Origin: Erysipelotrichaceae bacterium
GTDB lineage: Bacteria; Bacillota_I; Bacilli_A; Erysipelotrichales; Erysipelotrichaceae
Direction: 5' to 3'
DNA: 64,000 nt
Assembly: GCA_017428765.1 (NCBI GenBank)
Contig: JAFRQF010000023.1
Span: forward strand, 62,001-126,000
Made by a program: the position numbers and the translations under genes. Each line of letters starts with the position of its first letter. Position 1 is the first letter of the stretch. Below the pieces are notes generated by a model. That model was not told the DNA's origin. It saw only the letters and a list, made by a program, of their open reading frames with translations, and did not search any database. Of the stretch, positions 7,812 to 16,445 are shown piece by piece.

Positions 7812-8513
7812 ATGGTTTTGATAATCGCTCTCATCCTTTCGTTCATTCCGTCGATCCTGATGTTTTTCTTTCTGAGAAACAATCGGAAGAATGACGAAGA
7901 ATATAAGAAAGACTGTACCAGACTTCTGTTTCAGGGTATTGCGATCTGCGGTGTAGTAATGCTTCTCGGGGCATTGTTCAGGATCCCGTGGAATATGAGC
8001 GGGATCGCCAAGGACAAGCCGATGCTGGATCGTCTTTTTGTCTGTTTCGTCGTCAATGCGTTCTGTGAAGAAACGGCCAAGTTCTTATTTGCCCGCAAAT
8101 ACTTTATGAAGAACCGTGAAAAGACCTCAAGGCTCGATATCATCTCTTTTCTGACCATATCGGCGATCAGCTTCGCTTTGCTGGAAGATATCGTCTATGT
8201 TTTCGGAACCAATATCGCCCAGATCATCATCCGCGGTGTCCTGATGGGTCATGTGCCTAACCAGCTGATGATGGGCCAGTTATATGGCAAGGGGATCGCT
8301 GAGAAAAAGCCGGTCTTCAGGTTTCTGGGTTTTGTCGTACCGATGCTGATGCACGGTCTCTACAACTTCCTTCTCACGCCGGATCTTCCGGAGTGGACGG
8401 CTTTTGTCGAGATCGGCCTGGTCGCTTTCGAATTCATCTACATGATCCGCATGATCTTCTTCATCAGAAAGAAGAGGAACGATCCGGAGTTTACCTGTCC
8501 CGTTTTTCATTAA
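7812..8513 (+). CDS. PrsW-family intramembrane metalloprotease
   Basis: A 233-residue polytopic protein with about seven hydrophobic segments and the PrsW/CPBP-like active-site pattern: EExxK at E86-E87-K90 (CEETAK), E125 in FALLEDIVYV, H147 (GHVPN) and H181 (MLMHGLYN). PrsW in Bacillus cleaves the anti-sigma factor RsiW at site 1; no sigma/anti-sigma pair is visible here, so the substrate is unknown. GGGAGGAAATAAT precedes ATG 7812. It is a single gene between terminators, downstream of the SPFH gene. Confidence 0.85.
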   Translation: MVLIIALILSFIPSILMFFFLRNNRKNDEEYKKDCTRLLFQGIAICGVVMLLGALFRIPWNMSGIAKDKPMLDRLFVCFVVNAFCEETAKFLFARKYFMKNREKTSRLDIISFLTISAISFALLEDIVYVFGTNIAQIIIRGVLMGHVPNQLMMGQLYGKGIAEKKPVFRFLGFVVPMLMHGLYNFLLTPDLPEWTAFVEIGLVAFEFIYMIRMIFFIRKKRNDPEFTCPVFH

Positions 8514-8550
8514 ATCAGATATGATAGCGGCGGAAGACCGACGTCATTTC

Positions 8551-8569
8551 AGGAGCGAAAGCTCCTTTT
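8551..8569 (+). terminator. Intrinsic terminator after PrsW-type gene
   Basis: AGGAGC-GAAA-GCTCCT followed by TTTG. Confidence 0.75.
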
Positions 8570-8693
8570 GTATTTGAAAACAGACCGATGAGATCATGAA
8601 TGCACAATAAAACATGAACTGCTTTTTCAAGTCAGGCGGGGGCATATTTCCTATGGTAAGATATAGGTAAAGAAAGACACTCAGGAGAAAAAT

Positions 8694-9671
8694 ATGAACA
8701 AAAAAGTATTTGATGTTGTTTTGCTCAATGCTCTGCCGGCTTCCGGCAAATCCGAGCTGAGAAAGTTCATGAATGAAAATGATCCCGAGCAGATGGTCAA
8801 CGATTTCCATATCGGCAAGAACCTGCAGCTGGATGATTTTCCATATGTCTGGCTGATGCGCCAGGTCGACAAGAAACTTGCCGCCATGGGCAAGCCGACT
8901 CTCTATTATCCGGACGATGAATCACCGACCTATGATGGCAGAGTGTGGGGCGTCTTATCGATCCTGCTGAGCGAAGATTACCAGGATCTGGTCAACCGCA
9001 ACTATGTCAAGCCGGCTTCGGCTGCCGAATATCTGTTCGAAAGATTCGACAGAGGCTGCATCGCTGTCGGTATGAAACCGCTGATCTCTTTGCTGGATGA
9101 GGATGTCCGCCATCAGATCGCCGAAGAGCTCGAAGATGAGGCGAGGGCACTTCTTGATGAGAAACAGTCCCAGTATTGTGAGGATATGTCGGACAAGACG
9201 ATCATCATCGAATTCTCCAGAGGCGGCAATGACGGCGCTTCGATGCCGCTGACCGGTACCTTCGGTTACCAGTACACCTACTCGATGCTGTCTCCTGATC
9301 TGCTGAAGAATACGGCCGTCTTATATCTGTGGGTCACACCGGAAGAATCCCGTGCCAAAAACGATGCCCGTTTCGATCCGAACAATCCGGGTTCCTCCAT
9401 CAACCACAAGACGCCGGACAAGGTCATGTACTATGACTACGGCTGCGACGATGTCCTGTATATGAAGGAAGTTTCCGACAAACCGGATACTTTGAAAGTC
9501 GAAGCCTGGGGCGAGACCTTCTATCTGCCGGTAGGCGTATTCGACAACCGTGATGACTTCACGACGCAGTTCCGCGGTCCGAAAGAGACCTGGGACAAGG
9601 CTTCCGTCGAGAAAGCCATCGAAATGATCTCGGATGCCACAGGCAGGATGTGGGACAACTACAAGAAATAA
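8694..9671 (+). CDS. Uncharacterised protein with Walker-A-like N-terminus
   Basis: A 325-residue soluble protein that I cannot assign to a named family. It begins FDVVLLNALPASGKSELRKF, a hydrophobic strand followed by a P-loop-like LPASGKSE (the usual first glycine is alanine), then a basic helix, as in small kinases and NTPases. A second strand-like segment, DKTIIIEFSRGG, is near 165-180, and VLYLWVTPEESRAKNDARFDP near 215 looks like the base-binding or lid region of a nucleoside-type kinase. Many Asp/Tyr-rich motifs follow to a KK end. AGGAGA precedes ATG 8694 and the gene stands alone between terminators. A P-loop kinase or nucleotide-binding role is plausible but not shown. Confidence 0.8.
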   Translation: MNKKVFDVVLLNALPASGKSELRKFMNENDPEQMVNDFHIGKNLQLDDFPYVWLMRQVDKKLAAMGKPTLYYPDDESPTYDGRVWGVLSILLSEDYQDLVNRNYVKPASAAEYLFERFDRGCIAVGMKPLISLLDEDVRHQIAEELEDEARALLDEKQSQYCEDMSDKTIIIEFSRGGNDGASMPLTGTFGYQYTYSMLSPDLLKNTAVLYLWVTPEESRAKNDARFDPNNPGSSINHKTPDKVMYYDYGCDDVLYMKEVSDKPDTLKVEAWGETFYLPVGVFDNRDDFTTQFRGPKETWDKASVEKAIEMISDATGRMWDNYKK

Positions 9672-9689
9672 ACAGGAACTTTAATGTCA

Positions 9690-9713
9690 GGCAGGAGCGA
9701 TCCTGCCTTTTTT
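9690..9713 (+). terminator. Intrinsic terminator
   Basis: GGCAGGA-GCGA-TCCTGCC followed by TTTTTT. Confidence 0.9.
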
Positions 9714-9770
9714 CATGTGTAAGAAGATACGCTATAATGATAACGTATAAAGAGGAATGAGGAGGTGCCT

Positions 9771-10646
9771 ATGGCAAACATGCAGTCACTTCTTGAAAAA
9801 GATAAGGAACGTTTCTTACATAATGCGGCAGCCGCCAAGTCATCGGCAGAGACCGTACGTTTCGTTGAGGAAGAATTCGGCAGACTTCTGACTTTATATA
9901 ACGAGGAAGAAGAAAACGAGTCTTTGAAAAAGACAGTGATGTTCATGATCGAGGCATACAAGGCTTCGGCAGGCTTTCTGGATTGTGACGGGGAGTCGGT
10001 GATCTGGTCAAAGAGCCAGTATCGTCCGGGTGTAAACAAACCGAAGCGTTCGGCCTGGGGCATCGCCCTGTTTCTGCTGGGGCTGGGCTGCCTGATCGGC
10101 GCCGGAGCCGTTTTGTATCTTCTTACGGACATCTTCCCTTTGAGTGATGAAAAGATCATCGCCTTTTCTCTGATCGGCGCAGCTGTCCTGTTTTTCTTTA
10201 TCTCCGGTCTTCTGTTTTTCAAGAAGAAGGAAGAAAACAAGGAAGAGCTCTATGCCGAGACCATCCCGTCACCGGAAAAGACCTATCATATCATGCTGAA
10301 TTGCGCATTACGGATGGACAGGGTCCTGGAAGAAGAAAGAAACCGCATCCTGCTGAAGGAAAAGAAGGCGCTGCTCGATGAAAAAGAGGGTATGAAGAAA
10401 GAAGACGTGCAGCTGTATTCTTCGCTGCTAGAGACCGCATATGCGCAAACGGAAGAAGAATATGCCAGACAGATGATCTCGGATCTCAAATTCTATCTGC
10501 ACAGACATAAAATCGACGTCATCGATTATGACGGTTCCAATAAACAGCTGTTCGAACGCATGCCGGGTGCGGCGATCGCGACGATACGTCCGGCGCTGCT
10601 CATCGGGGATGAGGTGCTTCGCAAAGGACTGGCGACAGGAGATTGA
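9771..10646 (+). CDS. Membrane coiled-coil partner of Hsp70-like protein
   Basis: A 291-residue protein of unknown family. ATG 9771 is chosen because AGGAGG lies 5 bases upstream (9760-9765), and a TATAAT at 9733-9738 gives a short leader. Residues 1-85 are charged and helical, two membrane segments follow (about 98-120 and 130-152; GIALFLLGLGCLIGAGAVLY and IIAFSLIGAAVLFFFISGLL), then KKKEENKEEL and a Glu/Lys/Arg-rich helical tail to 291. The stop overlaps the region just before the next start and AGGAGA for that gene lies inside this one, so the two are translated together. The arrangement suggests a membrane adaptor or nucleotide-exchange-like partner of the Hsp70-type protein, by context only. 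Confidence 0.75.
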   Translation: MANMQSLLEKDKERFLHNAAAAKSSAETVRFVEEEFGRLLTLYNEEEENESLKKTVMFMIEAYKASAGFLDCDGESVIWSKSQYRPGVNKPKRSAWGIALFLLGLGCLIGAGAVLYLLTDIFPLSDEKIIAFSLIGAAVLFFFISGLLFFKKKEENKEELYAETIPSPEKTYHIMLNCALRMDRVLEEERNRILLKEKKALLDEKEGMKKEDVQLYSSLLETAYAQTEEEYARQMISDLKFYLHRHKIDVIDYDGSNKQLFERMPGAAIATIRPALLIGDEVLRKGLATGD

Positions 10647-10648
10647 AT

Positions 10649-12562
10649 ATGGATCGTTTCTATGGATTTGACCTCGGCGATGCCGAGAGTGCGGTAAGCA
10701 GACTCGATAAAAATGAAAACGATGTACCGGAGATCTTACCGGTCAACGAGGCGAAAAGTTTCATTTCCGCCTATGCCTTATTGAAAGACGGGACCTTGCT
10801 GATCGGGGAAGAGGCGTGCTATCACCCGGATGCGATCAAGCGCAAGGAACGTTTCAAATCGCATTTCCTGAACGAGAACGAGGCCAGGAAAGATATCGCC
10901 AGTTTTGCCTCGGGCGTTTTGGGACAGTTATACCTGAATGGCCAGCTCATCAAGGGCGAAGACTGCAGTTTTTATGTCGGCTGTCCGGCCGGCTGGGATA
11001 AGGTGGCCAGGGAAGAATACCGGGCGATTTTTGAAAAGGTCGGCTATCCGCCGGTAAAGATCATCTCGGAATCAAGGGCTGCTCTGGTCTGTGCCTGCCA
11101 GTCCAAACATCTGCAGGTCGGCTATGACATCCTCAACCGTCCGGTCTTAGTCGTCGATATCGGCTCTTCCACGACGGACTTTGCCTACATCATGGGCGGC
11201 AAGGAAGTTGAGCTCAAGACAGGCGGAGAAGTCTATCTTGGCGGCGGCATCATGGATGAGATACTCCTGGAGGAATCGATAAAGGCTTCACCCAACGAAA
11301 AGAAGATCCGCAAGATCTTCGAAGAAAGTGAGGCATGGCACAGCTATTGTGATTTCGCAGCCAGAAGGCTGAAAGAAAAATATTTCTCGGATGAAGAGTA
11401 CTGGAAAGACAACGAGTGCTCCGTTTCGGTCTCTTTGCGTCAGGGCATCCTGCCGGTAAAACTGACACTTCGTCTGGATGAACAGATCGCCGACAAGCTT
11501 CTGGAACAAAGCGTGGACAGGCTGGAAGGACGCTCCTTCAAAGAAGTCTTCCTGGAAAGCCTGCGTGAGGCAAAACAGGGAGTTGGTGAACAGCAACCGG
11601 AACTGATCTTTCTGACCGGCGGTGTCTCCAGGATGAGAGTGATCCGCAAATGGTGTCAGGAAGTCTTTGCCGATGCGATCGTCATCAGCTCGGCGGAACC
11701 GGAATTTTCCGTGGCTTCCGGTCTTTCGATGTGCGGAAAGATCGATGAGGAACTGCGCCAGTTCCGCAAGGAAGTTTCCTCACTGGTGGAATCGACGATC
11801 GTCGAACGCTGTGTCGGCGAACACATCGCCCAGCTTTATCACGATGCGGTGGAGACGATGGTCGCTCCGATCTTGGAGAATGTGGCTTTGCCGATCGCGG
11901 AAAAGTGGCGTGACGGGCAGATCGAAAAACTTGCTGACATCGATCCGATCATGGAAAAAGAGATCGACGCCTACTTACATACCGATGAGGCAAGGGCACT
12001 GCTGATGAAGCCGGTCGCCAAGTGGCTCAAGAACGTCTCCTATGAATTGGAAGAGTACACGATGCCGATCTGCGTGAAGCACAATATCCCGTATTCTTCT
12101 TTGTCTTTGAATTCTTTCCTGTCGATGAGCGACATACAGATCGATGTCGAGGCAAAGAACCTCTTTGCGCTCAATGAGATCACCTGGCTGATCGATGCGA
12201 CGATCTCGATCGTCATCGGCCTGCTGTGCGGAGGCGGCGGCGTGGCTTTGATCGCAAACGGGCTTCCGGGCATCATCGCCGGGGCAGTCGTTTCTCTTTT
12301 GATCCTGGCTTTAGGCAAGGACAAGATGCAGGAACTATTGCTCAACTCCAACATCCCGACGCCTGTCAGGAAAGTCATACCGCGTTCCTATTTGAAAGGC
12401 AGGATCGACCAGATCAGTGAACAGGTCAAGGCGTCCTTATATGAAAAGCTGGAACAGGAGAAGAATGACGATATTTCCGATCGTCTGATCAAGGAGATCT
12501 CCTTGCAGATCGAAAGCTGTCTGTCCAAGATGGCCGAGGTCGTGGAGATCCCGTTAGGATAG
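10649..12562 (+). CDS. Membrane-anchored Hsp70-like ATPase
   Basis: A 637-residue actin-fold ATPase. The N-terminal half has the Hsp70 layout: DRFYGFDLGDAES (phosphate-1; the usual Gly-Thr-Thr is replaced), VVDIGSSTTDFAYI (phosphate-2, near 170) and FLTGGVSRMRVI (adenosine motif, near 330). The C-terminal half is not a DnaK substrate domain; it is helical and includes a glycine-rich hydrophobic hairpin at about 512-559 (ISIVIGLLCGGGGVALIANG, then IIAGAVVSLLILALG), so it is likely membrane-inserted, with a charged tail after it. ATG 10649 has AGGAGA 6 bases upstream; a TTG six bases earlier is less likely. It forms an operon with the preceding membrane coiled-coil protein. Function unknown. 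Confidence 0.82.
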   Translation: MDRFYGFDLGDAESAVSRLDKNENDVPEILPVNEAKSFISAYALLKDGTLLIGEEACYHPDAIKRKERFKSHFLNENEARKDIASFASGVLGQLYLNGQLIKGEDCSFYVGCPAGWDKVAREEYRAIFEKVGYPPVKIISESRAALVCACQSKHLQVGYDILNRPVLVVDIGSSTTDFAYIMGGKEVELKTGGEVYLGGGIMDEILLEESIKASPNEKKIRKIFEESEAWHSYCDFAARRLKEKYFSDEEYWKDNECSVSVSLRQGILPVKLTLRLDEQIADKLLEQSVDRLEGRSFKEVFLESLREAKQGVGEQQPELIFLTGGVSRMRVIRKWCQEVFADAIVISSAEPEFSVASGLSMCGKIDEELRQFRKEVSSLVESTIVERCVGEHIAQLYHDAVETMVAPILENVALPIAEKWRDGQIEKLADIDPIMEKEIDAYLHTDEARALLMKPVAKWLKNVSYELEEYTMPICVKHNIPYSSLSLNSFLSMSDIQIDVEAKNLFALNEITWLIDATISIVIGLLCGGGGVALIANGLPGIIAGAVVSLLILALGKDKMQELLLNSNIPTPVRKVIPRSYLKGRIDQISEQVKASLYEKLEQEKNDDISDRLIKEISLQIESCLSKMAEVVEIPLG

Positions 12563-12627
12563 ATGTCTGTCATTGTCTTATGACCGTGTCGGAATATGGC
12601 TTATGTCAGGAGGATGGAGTATCAAAT

Positions 12628-13539
12628 ATGAAATATATCGATATCTTTGGTAAAAAAGTTTCTGCGATCGGCTGCGGATGCATGCGCATCGCCGGTTTTG
12701 ATGAGAAAAAGACGGAAGAATACATATGTACAGCTTTGGATCTCGGGATCAACTTTTTCGATCATGCGGATATCTACGGCGGCGGACATTGCGAAGAACT
12801 CTTCGGCGAATTCCTGAAGAAGAACCCCGGATACCGCGAAAAGATGTTCCTACAGTCCAAGTGCGGGATACGCAAGGGGTGGTTCGATTTTTCCTATGAA
12901 CACATCATGGAAAGCGTGGACGGCATTCTGGAACGGCTGCATACCGATCATCTGGATTCCTTGCTTTTACACAGACCGGATGTGTTGATGGAACCGGAGG
13001 AAGTGGATAAGGCTTTCTCTCAGCTGAAGGAAAGCGGCAAGGTCCGTCATTTCGGTGTATCCAACATGAACCGTTTCCAGATGGAATATCTGGGAAACAA
13101 CATCGATGAAAAGCTCTTTGCCGATCAGCTGCAGATGTCGATCGTTCACACGCCTCTGATCGATGCCGGGCTCAATGTCAATATGGGCAACGATCCTTCG
13201 ATCATGCGCGATGCCGGTACTTTGGAATACCTGCGAGATCATGAGAGGGTCCTGCAGGTCTGGTCGCCGCTTCAGATCGGCTACTTCGAAGGGACGTTCT
13301 TAAATTCCGAGCGCTATGAAAAGCTCAACGGGACGCTGGATCAAATGGCGGAAAAATACGGTGTCGGCAAAGACGCCATCGCCTACGCATGGCTCTTACG
13401 TCTGCCGATGAAGGTGCAGGTCGTATTGGGCACCGCCAATATCGAACACATCGCTTCCGCTGTCAAAGCCTGCGATATCACACTGGAAAAGAAAGACTGG
13501 TACACCCTGTATCTGGATGCGGGCAACCGTCTTCCTTGA
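12628..13539 (+). CDS. Aldo/keto reductase, YdhF type
   Basis: A 303-residue NADPH-dependent oxidoreductase with the (beta/alpha)8 fold. The catalytic tyrosine is in FFDHADIYGGGHCEE, the lysine in FLQSKCGI and the histidine in SLLLHRPD, and GKVRHFGVSN is the family strand 6. Overall it resembles E. coli YdhF closely. ATG 12628 is chosen for GGAG 8 bases upstream and because the protein begins directly with MKYIDIFGKKVSAIGCGCM; an upstream in-frame GTG/ATG region adds only unalignable residues. It follows the Hsp70-like gene after 65 bases with no obvious terminator and ends with a strong one. Substrate unknown. Confidence 0.88.
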   Translation: MKYIDIFGKKVSAIGCGCMRIAGFDEKKTEEYICTALDLGINFFDHADIYGGGHCEELFGEFLKKNPGYREKMFLQSKCGIRKGWFDFSYEHIMESVDGILERLHTDHLDSLLLHRPDVLMEPEEVDKAFSQLKESGKVRHFGVSNMNRFQMEYLGNNIDEKLFADQLQMSIVHTPLIDAGLNVNMGNDPSIMRDAGTLEYLRDHERVLQVWSPLQIGYFEGTFLNSERYEKLNGTLDQMAEKYGVGKDAIAYAWLLRLPMKVQVVLGTANIEHIASAVKACDITLEKKDWYTLYLDAGNRLP

Positions 13540-13558
13540 TGGCCTGAACGATAAGATC

Positions 13559-13595
13559 AAAGCCGGTCACTCTGTAAAAACAGGGCCGGCTTTTT
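13559..13595 (+). terminator. Intrinsic terminator after aldo/keto reductase
   Basis: AAAGCCGG pairs with CCGGCTTT, with an inner CTGT-AAAA-ACAG stem, followed by TTTTT. Confidence 0.9.
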
Positions 13596-13606
13596 CTATG
13601 GAAAAG

Positions 13607-13643
13607 ATCGTTTCTAAAACCGTATTCCGGTGAACGATTTTTT
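13607..13643 (+). terminator. Second hairpin with T run
   Basis: ATCGTT (13607-13612) pairs with AACGAT (13633-13638), enclosing ACCG-TATTC-CGGT, followed by TTTTT. It could be a back-up terminator that insulates the magnesium locus. Confidence 0.55.
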
Positions 13644-13646
13644 CAC

Positions 13647-13683
13647 TTGCTTTTTATTTTTTTCTGATAATATAAAGTTACAA
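13647..13683 (+). promoter_or_regulatory. Promoter of the mgtA leader
   Basis: TTGCTT (13647-13652) and TATAAA (13671-13676) are 18 bases apart; an overlapping TGATAATAT (13665-13673) is an alternative extended -10. Transcription would start near 13683, about 20 bases before the small leader frame. Confidence 0.5.
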
Positions 13684-13703
13684 GGAAAGGATTCATTTTT
13701 ATC

Positions 13704-13781
13704 ATGGAAGCTGCTGAAATCCCTTTATCGTGCATGTATGATCTGGCGGCTCTGGCTGAATCTTTTCTGCGTGTTCAGTAA
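13704..13781 (+). CDS. Putative 25-residue leader peptide of mgtA
   Basis: A short frame reading MEAAEIPLSCMYDLAALAES followed by FLRVQ and a TAA stop. AAGGAAAGGA precedes it, though the spacing (13 bases) is long. Codons 14-16 contain GGCGGCT (13745-13751), exactly complementary to AGCCGCC (13790-13796). That second segment can instead pair with GGAGGCT, which contains the ribosome site of the pump gene. A ribosome's position on this frame would therefore choose between the two structures, as in translated attenuator leaders. Coding status is inferred from this layout; the peptide itself has no relatives I recognise. Confidence 0.55.
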   Translation: MEAAEIPLSCMYDLAALAESFLRVQ

Positions 13782-13787
13782 GTAAGC

Positions 13788-13812
13788 AAAGCCGCCGTAC
13801 AGGAGGCTTTTT
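13788..13812 (+). promoter_or_regulatory. Hairpin masking the mgtA ribosome site
   Basis: AAAGCC (13788-13793) pairs with GGCTTT (13805-13810), with CC/GG inside (13795-13796 with 13802-13803), followed by TT. The 3' arm overlaps AGGAGG at 13801-13806, the ribosome site of the gene starting at 13815. It can act as a translation block and possibly as a terminator because the T run follows. Confidence 0.6.
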
Positions 13813-13814
13813 AT

Positions 13815-16430
13815 ATGGAAAAGAAAATCAAGAAAACAAACAGTAATGTCGAAGAAAAGCTGACATCTTTTTCTGTGCTTGCCCCGCAGGAAGTTTTCGA
13901 TCATTTCGGGATCAATAACGACGGGCTGAGCGGCGAACAGATAGAGAAAGGACAGGAACTTTACGGTCCCAACGTCATCAAAAGCGGCAAGAACGATTCG
14001 ATCTTCACCCGCTTGAAGGAAGCCATCATCAATCCTTTCAACATCGTCTTACTGGCGGTCGTGGCCGTGAGCTATTTTACCGATGTGGTCCTTTCGCCTG
14101 CGCCTTCCTATGCGACGATCATCATGCTGGTGATCATCGTGACGATCTCTTCGGCGACATCGTTCATCCAGTCGCAGAAATCCGATGAGGCTGCCAAAGC
14201 GCTGCAGCAGATGATCGTCACCAAAGTCAATGTGGTGCGTCAGGGCATGAAGAGACAGATCCCGATCGAAGACTGTGTGCCGGGAGACCTCGTCATACTC
14301 GGGTCCGGCGATCTGATACCGGGCGATGTGCGTTTCATCGAGACCAAGGACCTTTTCGTCGACCAGGCACAGCTGACCGGTGAATCCAATCCGGTGGAAA
14401 AATACGCGGACTTAAGGGACGGTGAGAACATCACCGATCTTTCCAATATCGGTTTCATGGGCTGTGATATCGTTTCCGGTGCGGCAAGGGCCATCATTCT
14501 GGCGACCGGCAATGACACCTATTTCGGTACGATGTCAAAGAGCCTGGAAGCGCAGAACGAGAAGTCGGTCTTCGATAAGAACATGGAGTCCATCACAAAG
14601 CTTCTGATCCGTTTCATGATGGTCATGGTACCGGTGATCTTCGCTGCCAACTATCTCACCAAGAACGACCTTCTGGATTCTCTGATCTTTGCGATCACGA
14701 TCGCCGTCGGTCTGATGCCGGAGATGCTTCCGGTCATGATCACTTCCTCGCTTGCCAAGGGTGCCATCTCGATGTCGAAGAAAAAGACCATCGTCAAAAA
14801 GCTCGGCTGCATTCAGACATTCGGTGAGATGGATATCTTATGTACCGATAAGACCGGAACACTGACCCAGGATGAAATCATCCTGGAGAAATATCTCGAT
14901 GCTTCGGGCAAGGAAGACATCAGGGTGCTTCGCCATGCCTTCTTGAACAGCTATTTCCAGACCGGACTCAAGAACCTGATGGACCGTGCCATCATCTCCC
15001 GAGGAGAGAAGGAAGGCCTGGATTATCTGAAGAAGTCCTATGTCAGGGAAGATGAGATCCCGTTCGATTTCGCAAGAAGAAAGATGTCGGTCGTGCTGCG
15101 TGACAGGAAACTCAAACGGCAGCTGATCACCAAGGGTGCGGTCGATGAGATCATCGCCAACTGTGCCTTCGTCGAGATCGAAGGGGAAGTGAAGCCGATG
15201 AACGAAGAACTTCGCAAGAACGCCTACCAGATCTCGGAAGACAACGGTGCGCAAGGCATCCGTGTCATCGCGGTCGCACAGAAAAACGAGATCCCGGATA
15301 TCGATGCCTTCACTTCCGAAGATGAAAAGGATATGGTCCTGTTGGGTTTCATCGGTTTCCTGGATCCTCCGAAAGAATCGGCGATCTCCGCGATCAAGGC
15401 GCTGAAAGACAATGGCATCCGAACGGTGGTCCTGACTGGTGACTCCAAGCAGGTCGCAGTCAATATCTGCGGCCGCATCGGCATCGACACGGAATACGCC
15501 TACTCCGGTCAGGATATCGAAATGATGAATGACGGTCAGCTCAAAAATGCCTGCAAGAAGGCGCAGATCTTTGCCAAGCTCAATCCTTTGCAGAAGAAGC
15601 GCATCGTCGAGACCTTCCAGGAACTCGGACATGTGGTGGGCTATATGGGTGACGGCATCAACGATGCACCGCCTTTGAAACAGGCTGATGTCGGCATCTC
15701 CGTGGATACGGCCGTCGATATCGCCAAGGAAGTGGCGGACATCATCCTTCTGGAAAAAGATCTCAATGTCCTGGATGAGGGCGTCAAAGAGGGCAGAAGG
15801 ACCTTTGCCAATATGAACAAGTATCTCAAGATGGCGATCTCCGGCAACTTCGGAAATATGATCTCCGTTCTGATCGCTTCGCTGGCTCTGCCGTTCCTGC
15901 CTCTCAAGCCGGTCCACATCCTGGTACAGAATATCCTCAATGACTTCGCCCAGTTCGGCATGCCTTACGACAATGTCGAAAAAGAGTATATCGAAAAGCC
16001 GATGGAATGGGATACGGATTCCTTGAAACAGTTCATGTTCTATTTCGGCCTGACTTCAACACTATTGGATGTCCTGTGCTTTGCGGTGCTGTGGTTCATC
16101 TTCGGCTATAAGACGCCGGAAAAGGCCGAATACTTCCAGTGCGGCTGGTTCATCTTCGGCGTCATCTCACAGACCCTGGTCATCCATACCATCCGTACGC
16201 ATAAGCTGCCGTTTGCCTCAGGCAAGGCAGGAAGGGAACTGATCATTTCCACACTGGCGGTCGTAGTGATCACGCTTGTCATCGGTATGAGCGATCTGGC
16301 GTACATCCTGGATATGAAGCCGCTTCCTTATACGTATCTGATCTATCTGGGGATCCTGATGGTCGTGTACATGCTGATCGCCCAGATCATGAAGAACATC
16401 TACATCAAACGATTCAAGAAGTGGATCTGA
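13815..16430 (+). CDS. mgtA: Magnesium-translocating P-type ATPase
   Basis: An 871-residue P3B-type pump that imports Mg2+ using ATP. Seen in order: actuator loop QAQLTGESNPVEK near 190, membrane motif VGLMPEMLPVMI near 300 (the MPE-P signature of MgtA/MgtB), phosphorylation site DKTGTLT near 350, nucleotide domain with KGAVDEI, hinge TGDSKQVAVNICGRIGI, GDGINDAPPLKQADVGISVD near 620, and the late MgtA motif QNILNDFAQFGMPYDNV. Ten membrane helices fit. AGGAGG precedes ATG 13815 at 8 bases and is itself part of a hairpin. It lies between a leader frame and an MgtE-like protein, so control by Mg2+ status is likely. Confidence 0.95.
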   Translation: MEKKIKKTNSNVEEKLTSFSVLAPQEVFDHFGINNDGLSGEQIEKGQELYGPNVIKSGKNDSIFTRLKEAIINPFNIVLLAVVAVSYFTDVVLSPAPSYATIIMLVIIVTISSATSFIQSQKSDEAAKALQQMIVTKVNVVRQGMKRQIPIEDCVPGDLVILGSGDLIPGDVRFIETKDLFVDQAQLTGESNPVEKYADLRDGENITDLSNIGFMGCDIVSGAARAIILATGNDTYFGTMSKSLEAQNEKSVFDKNMESITKLLIRFMMVMVPVIFAANYLTKNDLLDSLIFAITIAVGLMPEMLPVMITSSLAKGAISMSKKKTIVKKLGCIQTFGEMDILCTDKTGTLTQDEIILEKYLDASGKEDIRVLRHAFLNSYFQTGLKNLMDRAIISRGEKEGLDYLKKSYVREDEIPFDFARRKMSVVLRDRKLKRQLITKGAVDEIIANCAFVEIEGEVKPMNEELRKNAYQISEDNGAQGIRVIAVAQKNEIPDIDAFTSEDEKDMVLLGFIGFLDPPKESAISAIKALKDNGIRTVVLTGDSKQVAVNICGRIGIDTEYAYSGQDIEMMNDGQLKNACKKAQIFAKLNPLQKKRIVETFQELGHVVGYMGDGINDAPPLKQADVGISVDTAVDIAKEVADIILLEKDLNVLDEGVKEGRRTFANMNKYLKMAISGNFGNMISVLIASLALPFLPLKPVHILVQNILNDFAQFGMPYDNVEKEYIEKPMEWDTDSLKQFMFYFGLTSTLLDVLCFAVLWFIFGYKTPEKAEYFQCGWFIFGVISQTLVIHTIRTHKLPFASGKAGRELIISTLAVVVITLVIGMSDLAYILDMKPLPYTYLIYLGILMVVYMLIAQIMKNIYIKRFKKWI

Positions 16431-16445
16431 TAGAAAGGAGCAGAC

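Noticed and set aside
13600-13814. M-box Mg2+ riboswitch before mgtA
   Set aside because: None of the conserved M-box core could be found; the region instead holds a short frame and local hairpins.
14838-15917. Long minus-strand open frame (359 codons) opposite mgtA
   Set aside because: It lies wholly inside the mgtA coding region, has an Asp/His/Arg-rich shadow composition, no ribosome site and no recognisable domain.
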